Shown: positions 1 through 7,463 of the stretch, piece by piece | How positions within the stretch are numbered: position 1 is the stretch's first letter | Layout of the letters: every line of letters begins with the position of its first letter | NCBI GenBank assembly: GCA_946630645.1 | Contig: CAMOZD010000054.1 | Coordinates: 1-7,463, forward strand | Origin: an uncultured Lachnospiraceae bacterium | GTDB taxonomy: Bacteria > Bacillota > Clostridia > Lachnospirales > Lachnospiraceae | Direction of reading: 5' to 3' | Length of the DNA stretch: 7,463 nucleotides | Translations under genes and position numbers: made by a program | Notes under the pieces: generated by a model | Database searches by the model: none | The model's input: only the letters and a program-made list of their open reading frames with translations | What the model was told of the DNA's origin: nothing

Positions 1-1
1 T

Positions 2-31
2 AAGGACGAGTTACAGATTGAAAAAAACTAA
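2..31 (+). CDS. Possible 3' end of an upstream gene (partial)
   Basis: One frame is open from the window edge and ends at a TAA at 29-31, giving a hydrophilic tail KDELQIEKN. It lies 64 bases ahead of the ATP-grasp start on the same strand, so it could be the end of the preceding gene of that unit. Ten codons cannot be assigned to any family, and the open frame may be chance. Confidence 0.25.
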   Translation, partial: KDELQIEKN

Positions 32-95
32 TGCCGACCAGGCAGGCGGCAGTTGAAAAAATGACCGCCGCACTATTCAAGGAGAATGATAAACC

Positions 96-1277
96 ATGAA
101 GAAAATTATGATTCTTGGCGCCGGTATCTACCAGGTTCCACTGATTAAAACAGCTAAGAAAATGGGCCTTTACACCATCGTTGTGAGCATACCGGGTAAT
201 TATCCCGGTTTCGCCCTGGCGGACAAGGTCTATTATGAGAATACTGTAGACGATGAAAAAATCCTTACCATAGCCAGAGAAGAGGGCATCGACGGTATCG
301 TCACTACCGGCACTGATGTCTGTGTTATCACCATCGGAAGAGTCTGTGATGAGCTGGGTCTCTGCGGTCTCTCCTATGAGGCAGCCCAGATTGCCGTCGA
401 TAAGATGAAAATGAAGACCCGCTATGAGGAATATGGGGTCCGGACAGCCAGGTTCAGAAAGGTGGCCCTCGATGACCCGGATATCCCCTCCACTGTAGCC
501 GGCCTGGACTTTCCACTGATCTTCAAGTCAGTGGATTCATCAGGCAGCCGGGGAATCCGCCGGGTTGACAGTCTGGAAGAATTCCCCTCAGCAAGAGACT
601 ATGTCCGGGACAACACCCGCAAGGACTACTTTATCATCGAAGAATTTGTAGAGGGAGAGGAATTCGGAGCCCAGGCCTTTGTCTATAACAATAATCTGGA
701 ATTTATCCTCCCCCACGGAGATTATGTTTTCCACGGGGACACAGGTGTCCCCATCGGCCATTTTGCCCCCTACAACCTTGACCAGGACGTAGTTGCCGAC
801 GCCAAAGAACAACTGAGAAAGGCTGCCCAAGCCATGGGCCTCAACAACTGCGCCATCAACGCTGACTTCATCCTCAAAGACGGTAAAACCTATGTCCTGG
901 AACTGGGAGGACGCTGCGGAGCTACAGAGCTGGCAGAGCTGACAGCCATCTACTATGGTTTTGACTATTACGAAAAGATCCTTCGCACCGCCTTAGGAGA
1001 GAATCCGGACTTCACCATTGACGGGCCTTACACCCCCAATGCCAGCCACCTGCTCATGAGCGACAGGGACGGGATCATCCAGGCCCAGGCCGACCACAAT
1101 GAGCCCAGTGAAAATATCGTTGAAATCCAGTTTGATTACCAGCCTGGCGATCAGGTTCATCAGTTCCGGGTCGGCCCCCACCGGATTGGCCACATTATCA
1201 CCAAAGGCCAGACCTTAGAGGAAGCCCAGAAACTGCTCTTTGAGGCCATGGACAAGGTTGAGATCAAAGTACAATAG
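96..1277 (+). CDS. ATP-grasp domain ligase, substrate unknown
   Basis: This is a complete 393-residue ATP-grasp enzyme. The superfamily uses ATP to activate a carboxylate as acyl-phosphate and joins it to an amine, thiol or similar nucleophile, usually in the cytosol. Residues 1-100 form the Rossmann-like pre-ATP-grasp domain, with a glycine-rich GAGIYQVPLI turn at 8-17. The ATP-grasp fold follows: Lys144 and the flexible loop SSGSRG (148-153), the adenine-contacting IIEEFVEG (180-187), and metal-binding Asp257 in NADFIL and Glu269 in VLELGGRCG. Many members have E-x-N-x-R at the last site; here it is ELGGR, so the Asn is Gly. The part after about residue 305 is family-specific and I cannot assign it. 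There is no signal peptide or membrane segment. An AAGGAG at 79-84 lies 11 bases before the ATG, which is rather long, but the next in-frame ATG (codon 5) would be worse placed and would cut the first beta strand. It converges on the ysxC/lon/clp genes. No substrate can be read from motifs; an amino-acid or peptide ligase or a cell-surface sugar ligase are both possible. Confidence 0.88.
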   Translation: MKKIMILGAGIYQVPLIKTAKKMGLYTIVVSIPGNYPGFALADKVYYENTVDDEKILTIAREEGIDGIVTTGTDVCVITIGRVCDELGLCGLSYEAAQIAVDKMKMKTRYEEYGVRTARFRKVALDDPDIPSTVAGLDFPLIFKSVDSSGSRGIRRVDSLEEFPSARDYVRDNTRKDYFIIEEFVEGEEFGAQAFVYNNNLEFILPHGDYVFHGDTGVPIGHFAPYNLDQDVVADAKEQLRKAAQAMGLNNCAINADFILKDGKTYVLELGGRCGATELAELTAIYYGFDYYEKILRTALGENPDFTIDGPYTPNASHLLMSDRDGIIQAQADHNEPSENIVEIQFDYQPGDQVHQFRVGPHRIGHIITKGQTLEEAQKLLFEAMDKVEIKVQ

Positions 1278-1347
1278 GATGCAGACAAAGGCTGTCCCGC
1301 TAAAGCGGACGCCTCATTGATCGAAAAGGATCAGGTAAAACAGATAG

Positions 1348-1412
1348 AAAAAGCGTCCCATAGGATCTGCCCATTTAAAAATGAATGGGGTATCCCATGT
1401 GACGCTTTTTTT
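1348..1412. terminator. Bidirectional rho-independent terminator
   Basis: The 10-base arms AAAAAGCGTC (1348-1357) and GACGCTTTTT (1401-1410) pair perfectly. Inner segments extend the stem imperfectly: CAT, GGAT and CCCATT on the left match ATG, ATCC and AATGGG on the right. On the plus strand the stem runs into seven T residues, which would end the ATP-grasp transcript. On the minus strand the left arm supplies five T residues after the stem, which would end the ysxC transcript. Its place between two converging genes fits both roles. The rest of 1278-1454 has two smaller hairpins (CCGC/GCGG near 1295-1310 and TGATC/GATCA near 1318-1333) and no credible gene. Confidence 0.85.
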
Positions 1413-1454
1413 AACTCTGCTAATAAGATTTATTCAGTTAATAATACATTTTCT

Positions 1455-2075
1455 CTATTCAGTTAAGGGTTCCTCTTCCTCTTCTTCCCGGTCTAAAGCA
1501 TAGGTCTCAATCAGATCCCAGATCTGGTCTCTTCCCTGCCTGGTGACCGCAGAAAAGGGTACAACCGGCACCCCGTCTATGACATGAAGAGTCTCCTTGA
1601 CCAGCTTCAGCTGTTTGGAAACCTGACTCTTTTTTATCTTATCAAGCTTGGTAGCTACAATGACCGGTGAAAAACCGTTGGAGAGAATCCAGCGGTACAT
1701 CTGGACATCATTATCTGTCGGCTTATGGCGGATGTCTATGAGCAGGAAAACCATCCTGAGCTGTCTGGAAGTGTGCAGATAATTCTCGATCATGGGTCCC
1801 CACTTTGCAGAGACGGACTTGGAAATCTTTGCATAACCATAGCCGGGCAGGTCCACGATATACATCTCATGATTTACATTATAGAAATTTATGGTCTGGG
1901 TCTTACCTGGCTGACCTGAGGTCCTGGCCAGCTTCTTCCTGTTGACCATAGCATTGATCAGGGAGGATTTACCCACATTGGACTTGCCGGCAAAGGCCAC
2001 CTCCGGCAGCTGATTGTCAGGCAGCTTGCTGGTGATTCCGCAGACAGTCTCCAGACTTACCTCTTTAATAACCAT
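1455..2075 (-). CDS. ysxC: Ribosome biogenesis GTPase YsxC/EngB (YihA family)
   Basis: This 206-residue protein is a TrmE-Era-EngA-EngB-Septin GTPase. Family members bind immature 50S subunits and are needed for late large-subunit assembly; the gene is essential in Bacillus subtilis. All G motifs are present: G1 GKSNVGKSS (30-38), G2 around Thr59-Thr61 in GKTQTINF, G3 DLPGYG (75-80), G4 TKLD (142-145) and G5 SAV (175-177). Length matches the usual 190-210. The end is an acidic run of six Glu and PLTE, a common kind of variable tail. I chose the ATG at 2073-2075 because AAGGAG (2082-2087) lies 6 bases ahead. A TTG ten codons further out would put the start in the loop of a strong hairpin and lacks a ribosome binding site. 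It is the last gene of the minus-strand run, 181 bases after lon, a linkage conserved across Bacilli and Clostridia. The stop is TAG, followed by the bidirectional terminator. Confidence 0.97.
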   Translation of the reverse strand: MVIKEVSLETVCGITSKLPDNQLPEVAFAGKSNVGKSSLINAMVNRKKLARTSGQPGKTQTINFYNVNHEMYIVDLPGYGYAKISKSVSAKWGPMIENYLHTSRQLRMVFLLIDIRHKPTDNDVQMYRWILSNGFSPVIVATKLDKIKKSQVSKQLKLVKETLHVIDGVPVVPFSAVTRQGRDQIWDLIETYALDREEEEEEPLTE

Positions 2076-2093
2076 ATATAACTCCTTTTTAAA

Positions 2094-2114
2094 GGGCCGG
2101 TTCAAAACCGGCCC
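2094..2114 (-). promoter_or_regulatory. Perfect 9-bp GC-rich hairpin in the ysxC leader
   Basis: GGGCCGGTT (2094-2102) and AACCGGCCC (2106-2114) pair perfectly around a 3-base loop. On the transcribed strand the stem is followed by TTTAAAAAGG, so the T tract is only three long and leads straight into the ysxC ribosome binding site 6 bases later. The stem alone is strong enough for a terminator, but the short T tract makes it a leaky one at best. An RNA-processing or 3'-end-protecting stem between lon and ysxC is as likely. Confidence 0.6.
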
Positions 2115-2127
2115 AGTCAGCCATCTG

Positions 2128-2289
2128 CTATTTTCCCTTCACCATGGCAATGGGGATTACTTATTTCCCTTCACCATGGCAATAGGGATCACTTATTTCC
2201 TTTCACCATGTCAATGGGGATCACTTATTTCCCTTCACCATGGCAATAAGGATCACTTATTTTTCCTTCACCATGGCAATTGGGATCAC
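2128..2289 (-). repeat. Five tandem copies of the 3' end of lon (32-33 bp unit)
   Basis: Read on the minus strand, the final 33 bases of lon (2257-2289: the codons for VIPIAMVKEK plus TAA) are followed head-to-tail by four near copies at 2225-2256, 2193-2224, 2161-2192 (32 bp each) and 2128-2160 (33 bp). Every unit starts GTGATC (GTAATC in the last), has ATTGCCATGGTGAAGG or a one- or two-base variant in the middle, and ends in TAA, or TAG in the last. Each unit differs from the consensus by about one to two substitutions, plus one extra A in the first and last units. The 32-bp period is not a multiple of three, so the copies do not extend the Lon frame. There are no spacers between units. The likely origin is slippage or unequal exchange from the lon end. 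Whether it acts as DNA or RNA element is unknown. Confidence 0.95.
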
Positions 2290-4569
2290 TTCTTCCATGG
2301 AATCCACATAGGTGACCACCATGCCCTCTGTAATCTCCGCATCCAGCTCCAGCACATGCCTCTTGTTCTTCGACGGCACCAGAACCTCCTTCATACCGGC
2401 TGTCTTGGCCGCCAGAAGTTTCTCCTTAAGGCCTCCGATGGGCAGTACTCTGCCCCGCAGAGTCACCTCACCGGTCATGGCCAGGTCACCGCGGACCGGA
2501 ATTCCGGTTATGGCTGACAGAATAGCCAGGGCCATGGTAATACCTGCCGAGGGCCCGTCCTTGGGAACAGCCCCCTCCGGGATATGAAGATGGATGTCAT
2601 GCATCTCAAAGAAATCCTCAGGGATATCATATCTTCTGGCAATAGACCGGATTTAGCTTAGTCCGATCTCTGCCGACTCCTTCATCACATCTCCCATCTG
2701 GCCGGTCAGCTTCAGCCGGCCTTTTCCGGGCATAATATTCACCTCGATAGACAGGGTGTCACCACCCACACTGGTCCAGGCCAGGCCGCGGACCACACCC
2801 ACCTGGGGCTTCGTCGCCTGGTCATCTTCTTCATAAAGGGGAATACCCAGCAGTTCTTCCAGATTATCTTCTGTCACCAGCACCTGTTTTTCTCCCTCGA
2901 TGATCTTACGGGCAGTTTTATGCATAATCTTGCCGATCTGTCTCTCCAGGTTACGGACACCTGCCTCCCTGGTATAAGACCGGATGATCTTATAGATTAT
3001 CTCATCGGGTATAGTGATCTGGTCTTTTTTTATACCGCTGGCCTTTCTCTGCTTTTCCAGCAGGTACTTGTCCGCGATATGGAACTTTTCGTTCTCCGTA
3101 TAAGAGGACAGTTCAATAATCTCCATCCTGTCCAGCAGGGGTCTGGCGATGGGGCCCAAATCATTGGCCGTAGCAATAAACAGGACATCGCTCAGGTCCA
3201 GGGGAACCTCCAGATAATGGTCCCGGAAGGCCACATTCTGTTCTCCATCCAGAACTTCCAGCAGGGCCGAGGCCGTATCTCCCTTATAGTCGCTGCTCAC
3301 CTTGTCAATCTCGTCAAGGAGCATAAGGGGATTCCTCACGCCGGCCTGACGGATTCCCTCGGCAATTCGTCCGGGCATGGCCCCGATATAGGTCTTTCTG
3401 TGCCCCCGGATCTCTGCCTCATCCCTGACGCCTCCCAGGGAAATGCGGACATACTTTTTATTCAAGGCCCTGGCCACAGATTTGGCCACAGAGGTCTTTC
3501 CGGTTCCGGGAGGTCCCACCAGACAAAGTATGGGAGTTTCACCCTCCTTGTTGAGGGCCCGGACAGCCAGGTAGTCCATGATTCTCTCTTTGACCTTCTC
3601 AAGGCCATAATGGTCTTCCTCCAGAATCCTCATGGCCTGCTTCAGGTCCTTATTATCCCTGGAGGCCTTATTCCAGGGCATCTCCAGCATATTCTCGATA
3701 TAGTTCTTCATCATGGCACTCTCAGCAGCCATGATGGGGATGGATTTAAACCGCTTAATCTCCTTTCGGATCTTGTCCTTCACTTCCTTGGGAGCCTTCA
3801 GTTTTTCACATTTTTCCAGATACTCTTCCGCCTCGGAGACGATGTCGTCCTCACCCAGTTCCTCCCGGATCACCTTCTGCTGTTCCCGCAGCAGATAGTC
3901 TCTCTGGTTCTTGTCTACCCCTTTTTTGACCTTCTCCGCAATCTCGTTGCGGATATCACTGATGGCAGACTCCTCACTGAGAATAATCAGGAGCATCTCC
4001 GCCTGCTTCATGACATCAGTCTCCTCTAAGATCTGCTGCTTCTTATCAATCTCGAAAGGCAGCTGGGAAGCCAGTTCATTGATCAGGGGATAAAGCTTCT
4101 TCTCATCGATGGCTTTCTGGAGCTGGGGCGGCGGAAATCCTTTATTTCTCTCCCCGAAATACTCCACCTGCTCTTCTAAGTCTCTGAGGAGAGCAGTCTC
4201 TGTGTTTGTATCTTCAGGAAAATGCTTGGGCAAAATCTCTTCCACCAGGGCCTTGGAAGAGTCTTCTCCCTCTATATATTCCAGAATCCTGGCCTTGTAC
4301 TGGCCTTCTACAAAAACACGGAGCAGACCCTGGCCAGCCTTAACCATCTGAAGGATGGTTGCCACTGTCCCAACCCGGTAGAGGTCTTCTTTACCAGGTT
4401 TGTCTAAAGAAGGGTCCCGCTGGTTAACCAGGAATATCTGCTGGAAATGATTGACCGATTCCTCCAGCGCCTTGATGGACCTGGGCCTGGCAACTTCAAA
4501 GAAGGTTGATGTCTGCGGATATACCATTTTCCCTCGCAAGGCTAAAAGTGGTAATAGCTTTTTCTCCAT
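2257..4569 (-). pseudogene. lon: ATP-dependent protease LonA, interrupted by one in-frame TAA
   Basis: Lon is a cytosolic homohexameric AAA+ serine protease that degrades misfolded and some regulatory proteins. The locus spans 771 codons including the final TAA, the normal length for LonA (about 770-785). Codons 1-300 are the N-terminal substrate-binding and coiled-coil region. The AAA+ module has Walker A GPPGTGKT (352-359), Walker B LMLLDEID (415-422), sensor 1 near Asn469 and sensor 2 in REAGVRNLER (Arg539). Codon 639 is TAA (2653-2655), just after MKESAEIGLS. Reading on without any frame change gives IRSIARRYDIPEDFFE and then the protease core, with Ser674 in KDGPSAG and Lys717 in GGLKEK, 43 residues apart as in E. 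coli Ser679/Lys722. Bacillus LonA has S-Y-V-R-S here, so a Tyr codon (TAC or TAT) changed in its third base. The product would be a 638-residue ATPase lacking the dyad. GGAGG lies 6 bases before the ATG. Downstream of the stop, the first ATG is codon 656 (2604), with only a weak GAGG 11 bases ahead. A sequencing error, a true null mutation or readthrough are all open. Identity as lon is near certain; loss of function is not. Confidence 0.85.
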
Positions 4570-4741
4570 TCAATTCCTCCATAAATCTGTCAGTTTAGCT
4601 GATGTGCAAAAGGCCGGCACAAAATAGAGAATAGCCACAGCTATTTCCCCGGGAAAACCTCGGTCATCCCCACACTTTGTGTCAGCCTGTAAAGTTTTTA
4701 TCCTGCCCGCTTATCAGATGGGGACTTCAATATCCCTGTCC
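4570..4741 (-). other. clpX-lon intergenic region with weak hairpins
   Basis: This 172-base gap separates clpX from lon. On the transcribed strand it holds the stem AATAGC-TGTG-GCTATT (4630-4645), followed by CTCTATTTTG, and a shorter ACAC-TTT-GTGT inverted repeat near 4672-4682. The first could slow or end transcription weakly but has a 6-bp AT-rich stem, so I do not call it a terminator. I see no CIRCE element and no CtsR heptad repeat. I also find no -35/-10 pair good enough to call a lon promoter, although the length of the gap would allow one. The lon ribosome binding site GGAGG is at 4576-4580. Confidence 0.5.
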
Positions 4742-6043
<1,302 letters not shown>

Positions 6044-6084
6044 CTGGTCACCTCAATTCTTTATTTGTGACAAACCAGACGCGG

Positions 6085-6669
6085 TTACTGCCTTTTATCG
6101 ACTACCTGGTCGATCAGGCCATACTCAAGCGCCTGCTCTGCGGTCATATAGTTGTCTCGCTCTGTATCCTGTACGACCCTCTCATAGGGCTGTCCGGTAT
6201 TCTCAGCAAGAATCCGGTTCAGCTTCTCCTTAGTCTGGATAATATGCTCTGCGGCGATCTCAATCTCTGTCGCCTGGCCCTGGGCTCCGCCTGAGGGCTG
6301 GTGGATCATGATCTCCGCGTTGGGAAGAGCCATCCGCTTGCCCTTGGCACCACCGGCCAGAAGGAAAGCTCCCATGCTTGCGGCCATACCCATACAGATC
6401 GTGGCCACGTCACATTTTACAAACTGCATGGTATCATAGATAGCCAGACCTGCCGTAACAGATCCACCCGGGCTCATGATATAGAGGCTGATATCCTTGT
6501 CAGGATCCTCAGACTCCAGGAACAGCAGCTGGGATACAACCAGGCTGGCTGTCACATCATTTACTTCCTCCCCAAGAAAGATGATTCTTTCCTTGAGAAG
6601 TCTGGAGTAGATATCATAGGATCTCTCTCCGTGACTGGTCTGTTCAATGACATAAGGTACTAAACTCAT
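6085..6669 (-). CDS. clpP: ATP-dependent Clp protease proteolytic subunit ClpP
   Basis: ClpP forms a tetradecameric barrel of two heptameric rings that cuts peptides delivered by ClpX or other Clp ATPases. The 194-residue chain carries the catalytic triad at the usual positions: Ser98 in GMAASMGA, His123 in MIHQPSGG and Asp172 in DTERDNYM. The processing-loop motif [16 protein letters not shown] (66-81) is intact. I chose the ATG at 6667-6669 ([10 protein letters not shown]) because AGGAGG lies 4 bases ahead and the N terminus then matches the family. A GTG or other start 17 codons further out would translate through a strong hairpin into a sequence with no family likeness. The stop is TAA. 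Placement between tig and clpX is the usual clostridial order; in B. subtilis clpP is elsewhere. Confidence 0.98.
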   Translation of the reverse strand: MSLVPYVIEQTSHGERSYDIYSRLLKERIIFLGEEVNDVTASLVVSQLLFLESEDPDKDISLYIMSPGGSVTAGLAIYDTMQFVKCDVATICMGMAASMGAFLLAGGAKGKRMALPNAEIMIHQPSGGAQGQATEIEIAAEHIIQTKEKLNRILAENTGQPYERVVQDTERDNYMTAEQALEYGLIDQVVDKRQ

Positions 6670-6687
6670 ATTTCCTCCTGTCAAGAA

Positions 6688-6716
6688 TCCGCCGCCGTAA
6701 AAAGCACAGCGGCGGA
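6688..6716 (-). promoter_or_regulatory. 12-bp GC-rich hairpin in the clpP leader
   Basis: On the transcribed strand TCCGCCGCTGTG pairs with TACGGCGGCGGA around a CTTTT loop; eight outer pairs are perfect and two of the inner four are G-U. No T tract follows: the next bases are TTCTTGACAGGAGG, the clpP ribosome binding site starting 8 bases after the stem. It sits in the 81-base tig-clpP gap. It is therefore not a standard terminator; it may be an RNA-processing or stability stem that sets the ratio of trigger factor to ClpP, or it may affect clpP translation by its closeness to the ribosome binding site. Confidence 0.6.
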
Positions 6717-6750
6717 CCAATATGCATTATCTAAAGTGTCAATCGAGGAA

Positions 6751-7463
6751 TCAGTCCTCGAAATCAAGCTCCTCAGAAGGCTCCACGATCTTTGCCTGGT
6801 CGAGGATGAAATCAACGGCTTTCTGAACTGCCAGATTCTCGCGGATATTCTCCTTCTCCTCCTCCTGCATGTATGTGGAAAGCTGGGCAACGTCCATCTG
6901 GTACATGGTGGCCATGCGCTCAAGCTCTGCCTGCAGGTCCTCATCGCTGACTTCGATACCCTCGGCGGCTGCGATCGCCTCCAGAACCAGACTGCCCTGG
7001 ATCCTCTTCTCAGCGTCCGGTCTCAGGGACTCTCTGAGGGCGTCCATGCTCTGGCCGGAGTACTGAAGGTACTGCTCGAAGGTCAGACCCTGGTAGGAAA
7101 TTCTCTGCTTGAACTCATCTACCATGCGGTCGATCTGGGTCTGCAGCATAGCGTCCGGGATATCAATCTCGGAAGACTCAACGATCTGGGCCAGGAGCTC
7201 ATTCTCCATAGCGGACTTGGCCCGCTCTTCCTTACCCAGGATAAGCTTGGCCTTAATATCTTCCTTGTACTCCTCAAGGGAATCAAACTCTGTAGTATCC
7301 TGTGCGAAATCATCATCGATCTCAGGAAGCTGCTTTTCCTTGATGCCGAGAATCTTCACATGGAAATTAGCCGGCTTTCCGGCAACCTCTGCGGAGTGGT
7401 ACTCTTCCGGGAAGGTCACTTCCACATCCTTCTCATCACCGATATTGAGGCCTACAAGCTGGT
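6751..7463 (-). CDS. tig: Trigger factor, ribosome-associated chaperone and prolyl isomerase (5' part cut off)
   Basis: Trigger factor binds at the ribosomal exit tunnel beside uL23 and shields nascent chains. The frame is open to the window edge, so 236 C-terminal residues are visible, roughly the last 55% of a protein of about 430. The visible part begins at the end of the FKBP-like isomerase domain (LVGLNIGDEKD, then FPEEYHSAEVAGK and FHVKILGIKEKQLPEIDDDFA), followed by the helical C-terminal chaperone domain, with EFDSLEEYKEDIKAKL as the first arm helix. The ribosome-binding domain with its signature loop lies outside. The C terminus is acidic (EPSEELDFED) and ends in TGA. A GTG at 7425 is internal, since matching family sequence continues upstream of it. 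Position ahead of clpP-clpX is the standard synteny. Confidence 0.96.
   Translation of the reverse strand, partial: QLVGLNIGDEKDVEVTFPEEYHSAEVAGKPANFHVKILGIKEKQLPEIDDDFAQDTTEFDSLEEYKEDIKAKLILGKEERAKSAMENELLAQIVESSEIDIPDAMLQTQIDRMVDEFKQRISYQGLTFEQYLQYSGQSMDALRESLRPDAEKRIQGSLVLEAIAAAEGIEVSDEDLQAELERMATMYQMDVAQLSTYMQEEEKENIRENLAVQKAVDFILDQAKIVEPSEELDFED

Noticed and set aside
45..69. Hairpin GGCGG/CCGCC ahead of the ATP-grasp gene as a terminator or riboswitch
   Set aside because: Only five pairs with a 15-base loop and no T tract; too weak to call.
2076..2105. TTG start giving YsxC ten extra residues
   Set aside because: The TTG lies in the loop of a strong hairpin and has no ribosome binding site, while the ATG at 2075 has AAGGAG 6 bases ahead.
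2128..2289. CRISPR array or plasmid-type iterons
   Set aside because: Units abut with no unique spacers, derive from a coding end, and no cas or replication gene is near.
2257..2604. A separate 115-residue gene starting at the ATG at 2604
   Set aside because: It is the tail of Lon, starts inside the protease domain, and has only a weak, distant GAGG ahead. Reinitiation cannot be excluded but there is no evidence for a separate gene.
2653..2655. Recoding of the lon stop as selenocysteine, pyrrolysine or a reassigned codon
   Set aside because: The codon is TAA, not TGA or TAG, and TAA also ends clpP and lon itself, so a general reassignment does not fit.
2920..4029. 369-residue open frame on the plus strand
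   Set aside because: It is antisense to the lon AAA+ region and shows no family likeness or ribosome binding site.
2257..4569. Frameshift as the cause of the split lon
   Set aside because: The reading frame before and after the stop is identical (codon 639 is TAA and codon 640 on continue the Lon sequence), so no insertion or deletion is needed.
6667..6720. Longer ClpP start 17 codons upstream
   Set aside because: The extension translates the GC hairpin and has no ClpP likeness; AGGAGG is placed for the ATG at 6669.
6714..6742. Promoter for clpP from the TTGACA at 6737-6742 (minus strand)
   Set aside because: No -10-like hexamer lies 16-18 bases downstream; GATAAT follows after only 5 bases. 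A second TTGACA at 6679-6684 overlaps the ribosome binding site.

Overview
The window looks like core chromosome of a low-to-mid GC Gram-positive anaerobe of the class Clostridia, probably near Lachnospiraceae. The evidence is the gene order tig-clpP-clpX-lon-ysxC, the protein sequences (ClpX with a C4 zinc finger, a 194-residue ClpP, a LonA close to the Bacillus/Clostridium type), strong AGGAGG-type ribosome binding sites and AT-rich gaps between genes of roughly 50% GC. This taxonomic call is an inference from motifs and synteny, not from a database search.

Layout. Positions 1-95 hold what may be the last codons of an upstream plus-strand gene and then a short leader. At 96-1277 (+) is a complete ATP-grasp ligase of unknown substrate. 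Positions 1278-1454 carry no gene; they hold a long bidirectional hairpin terminator between two converging transcription units. Everything to the right is on the minus strand and reads, in transcription order from the right edge: trigger factor (tig, its 5' part lies outside the window), clpP, clpX, lon, ysxC.

How the genes fit together. Trigger factor meets nascent chains at the ribosome exit. ClpX unfolds tagged or damaged proteins and feeds them to ClpP. Lon is a second, single-chain AAA+ protease. YsxC (EngB) is a GTPase for assembly of the large ribosomal subunit. The block is thus a protein synthesis and quality-control locus, with the ATP-grasp gene a converging neighbour that need not be related.

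Two things are out of the ordinary. First, lon is interrupted by one in-frame TAA (2653-2655) at a codon that is tyrosine in relatives such as B. subtilis LonA. The remaining 131 codons, including the Ser-Lys catalytic dyad, stay intact in the same frame. As written, the gene yields an ATPase without its protease active site. Second, the last 33 bases of lon, stop codon included, are followed by four more near-identical 32-33 bp tandem copies (2128-2289), which fill most of the lon-ysxC gap. Strong GC hairpins also lie just upstream of the ysxC and clpP ribosome binding sites. I found no CRISPR array, transposon, tRNA, rRNA or defence system, and nothing that amounts to a new multi-gene system.
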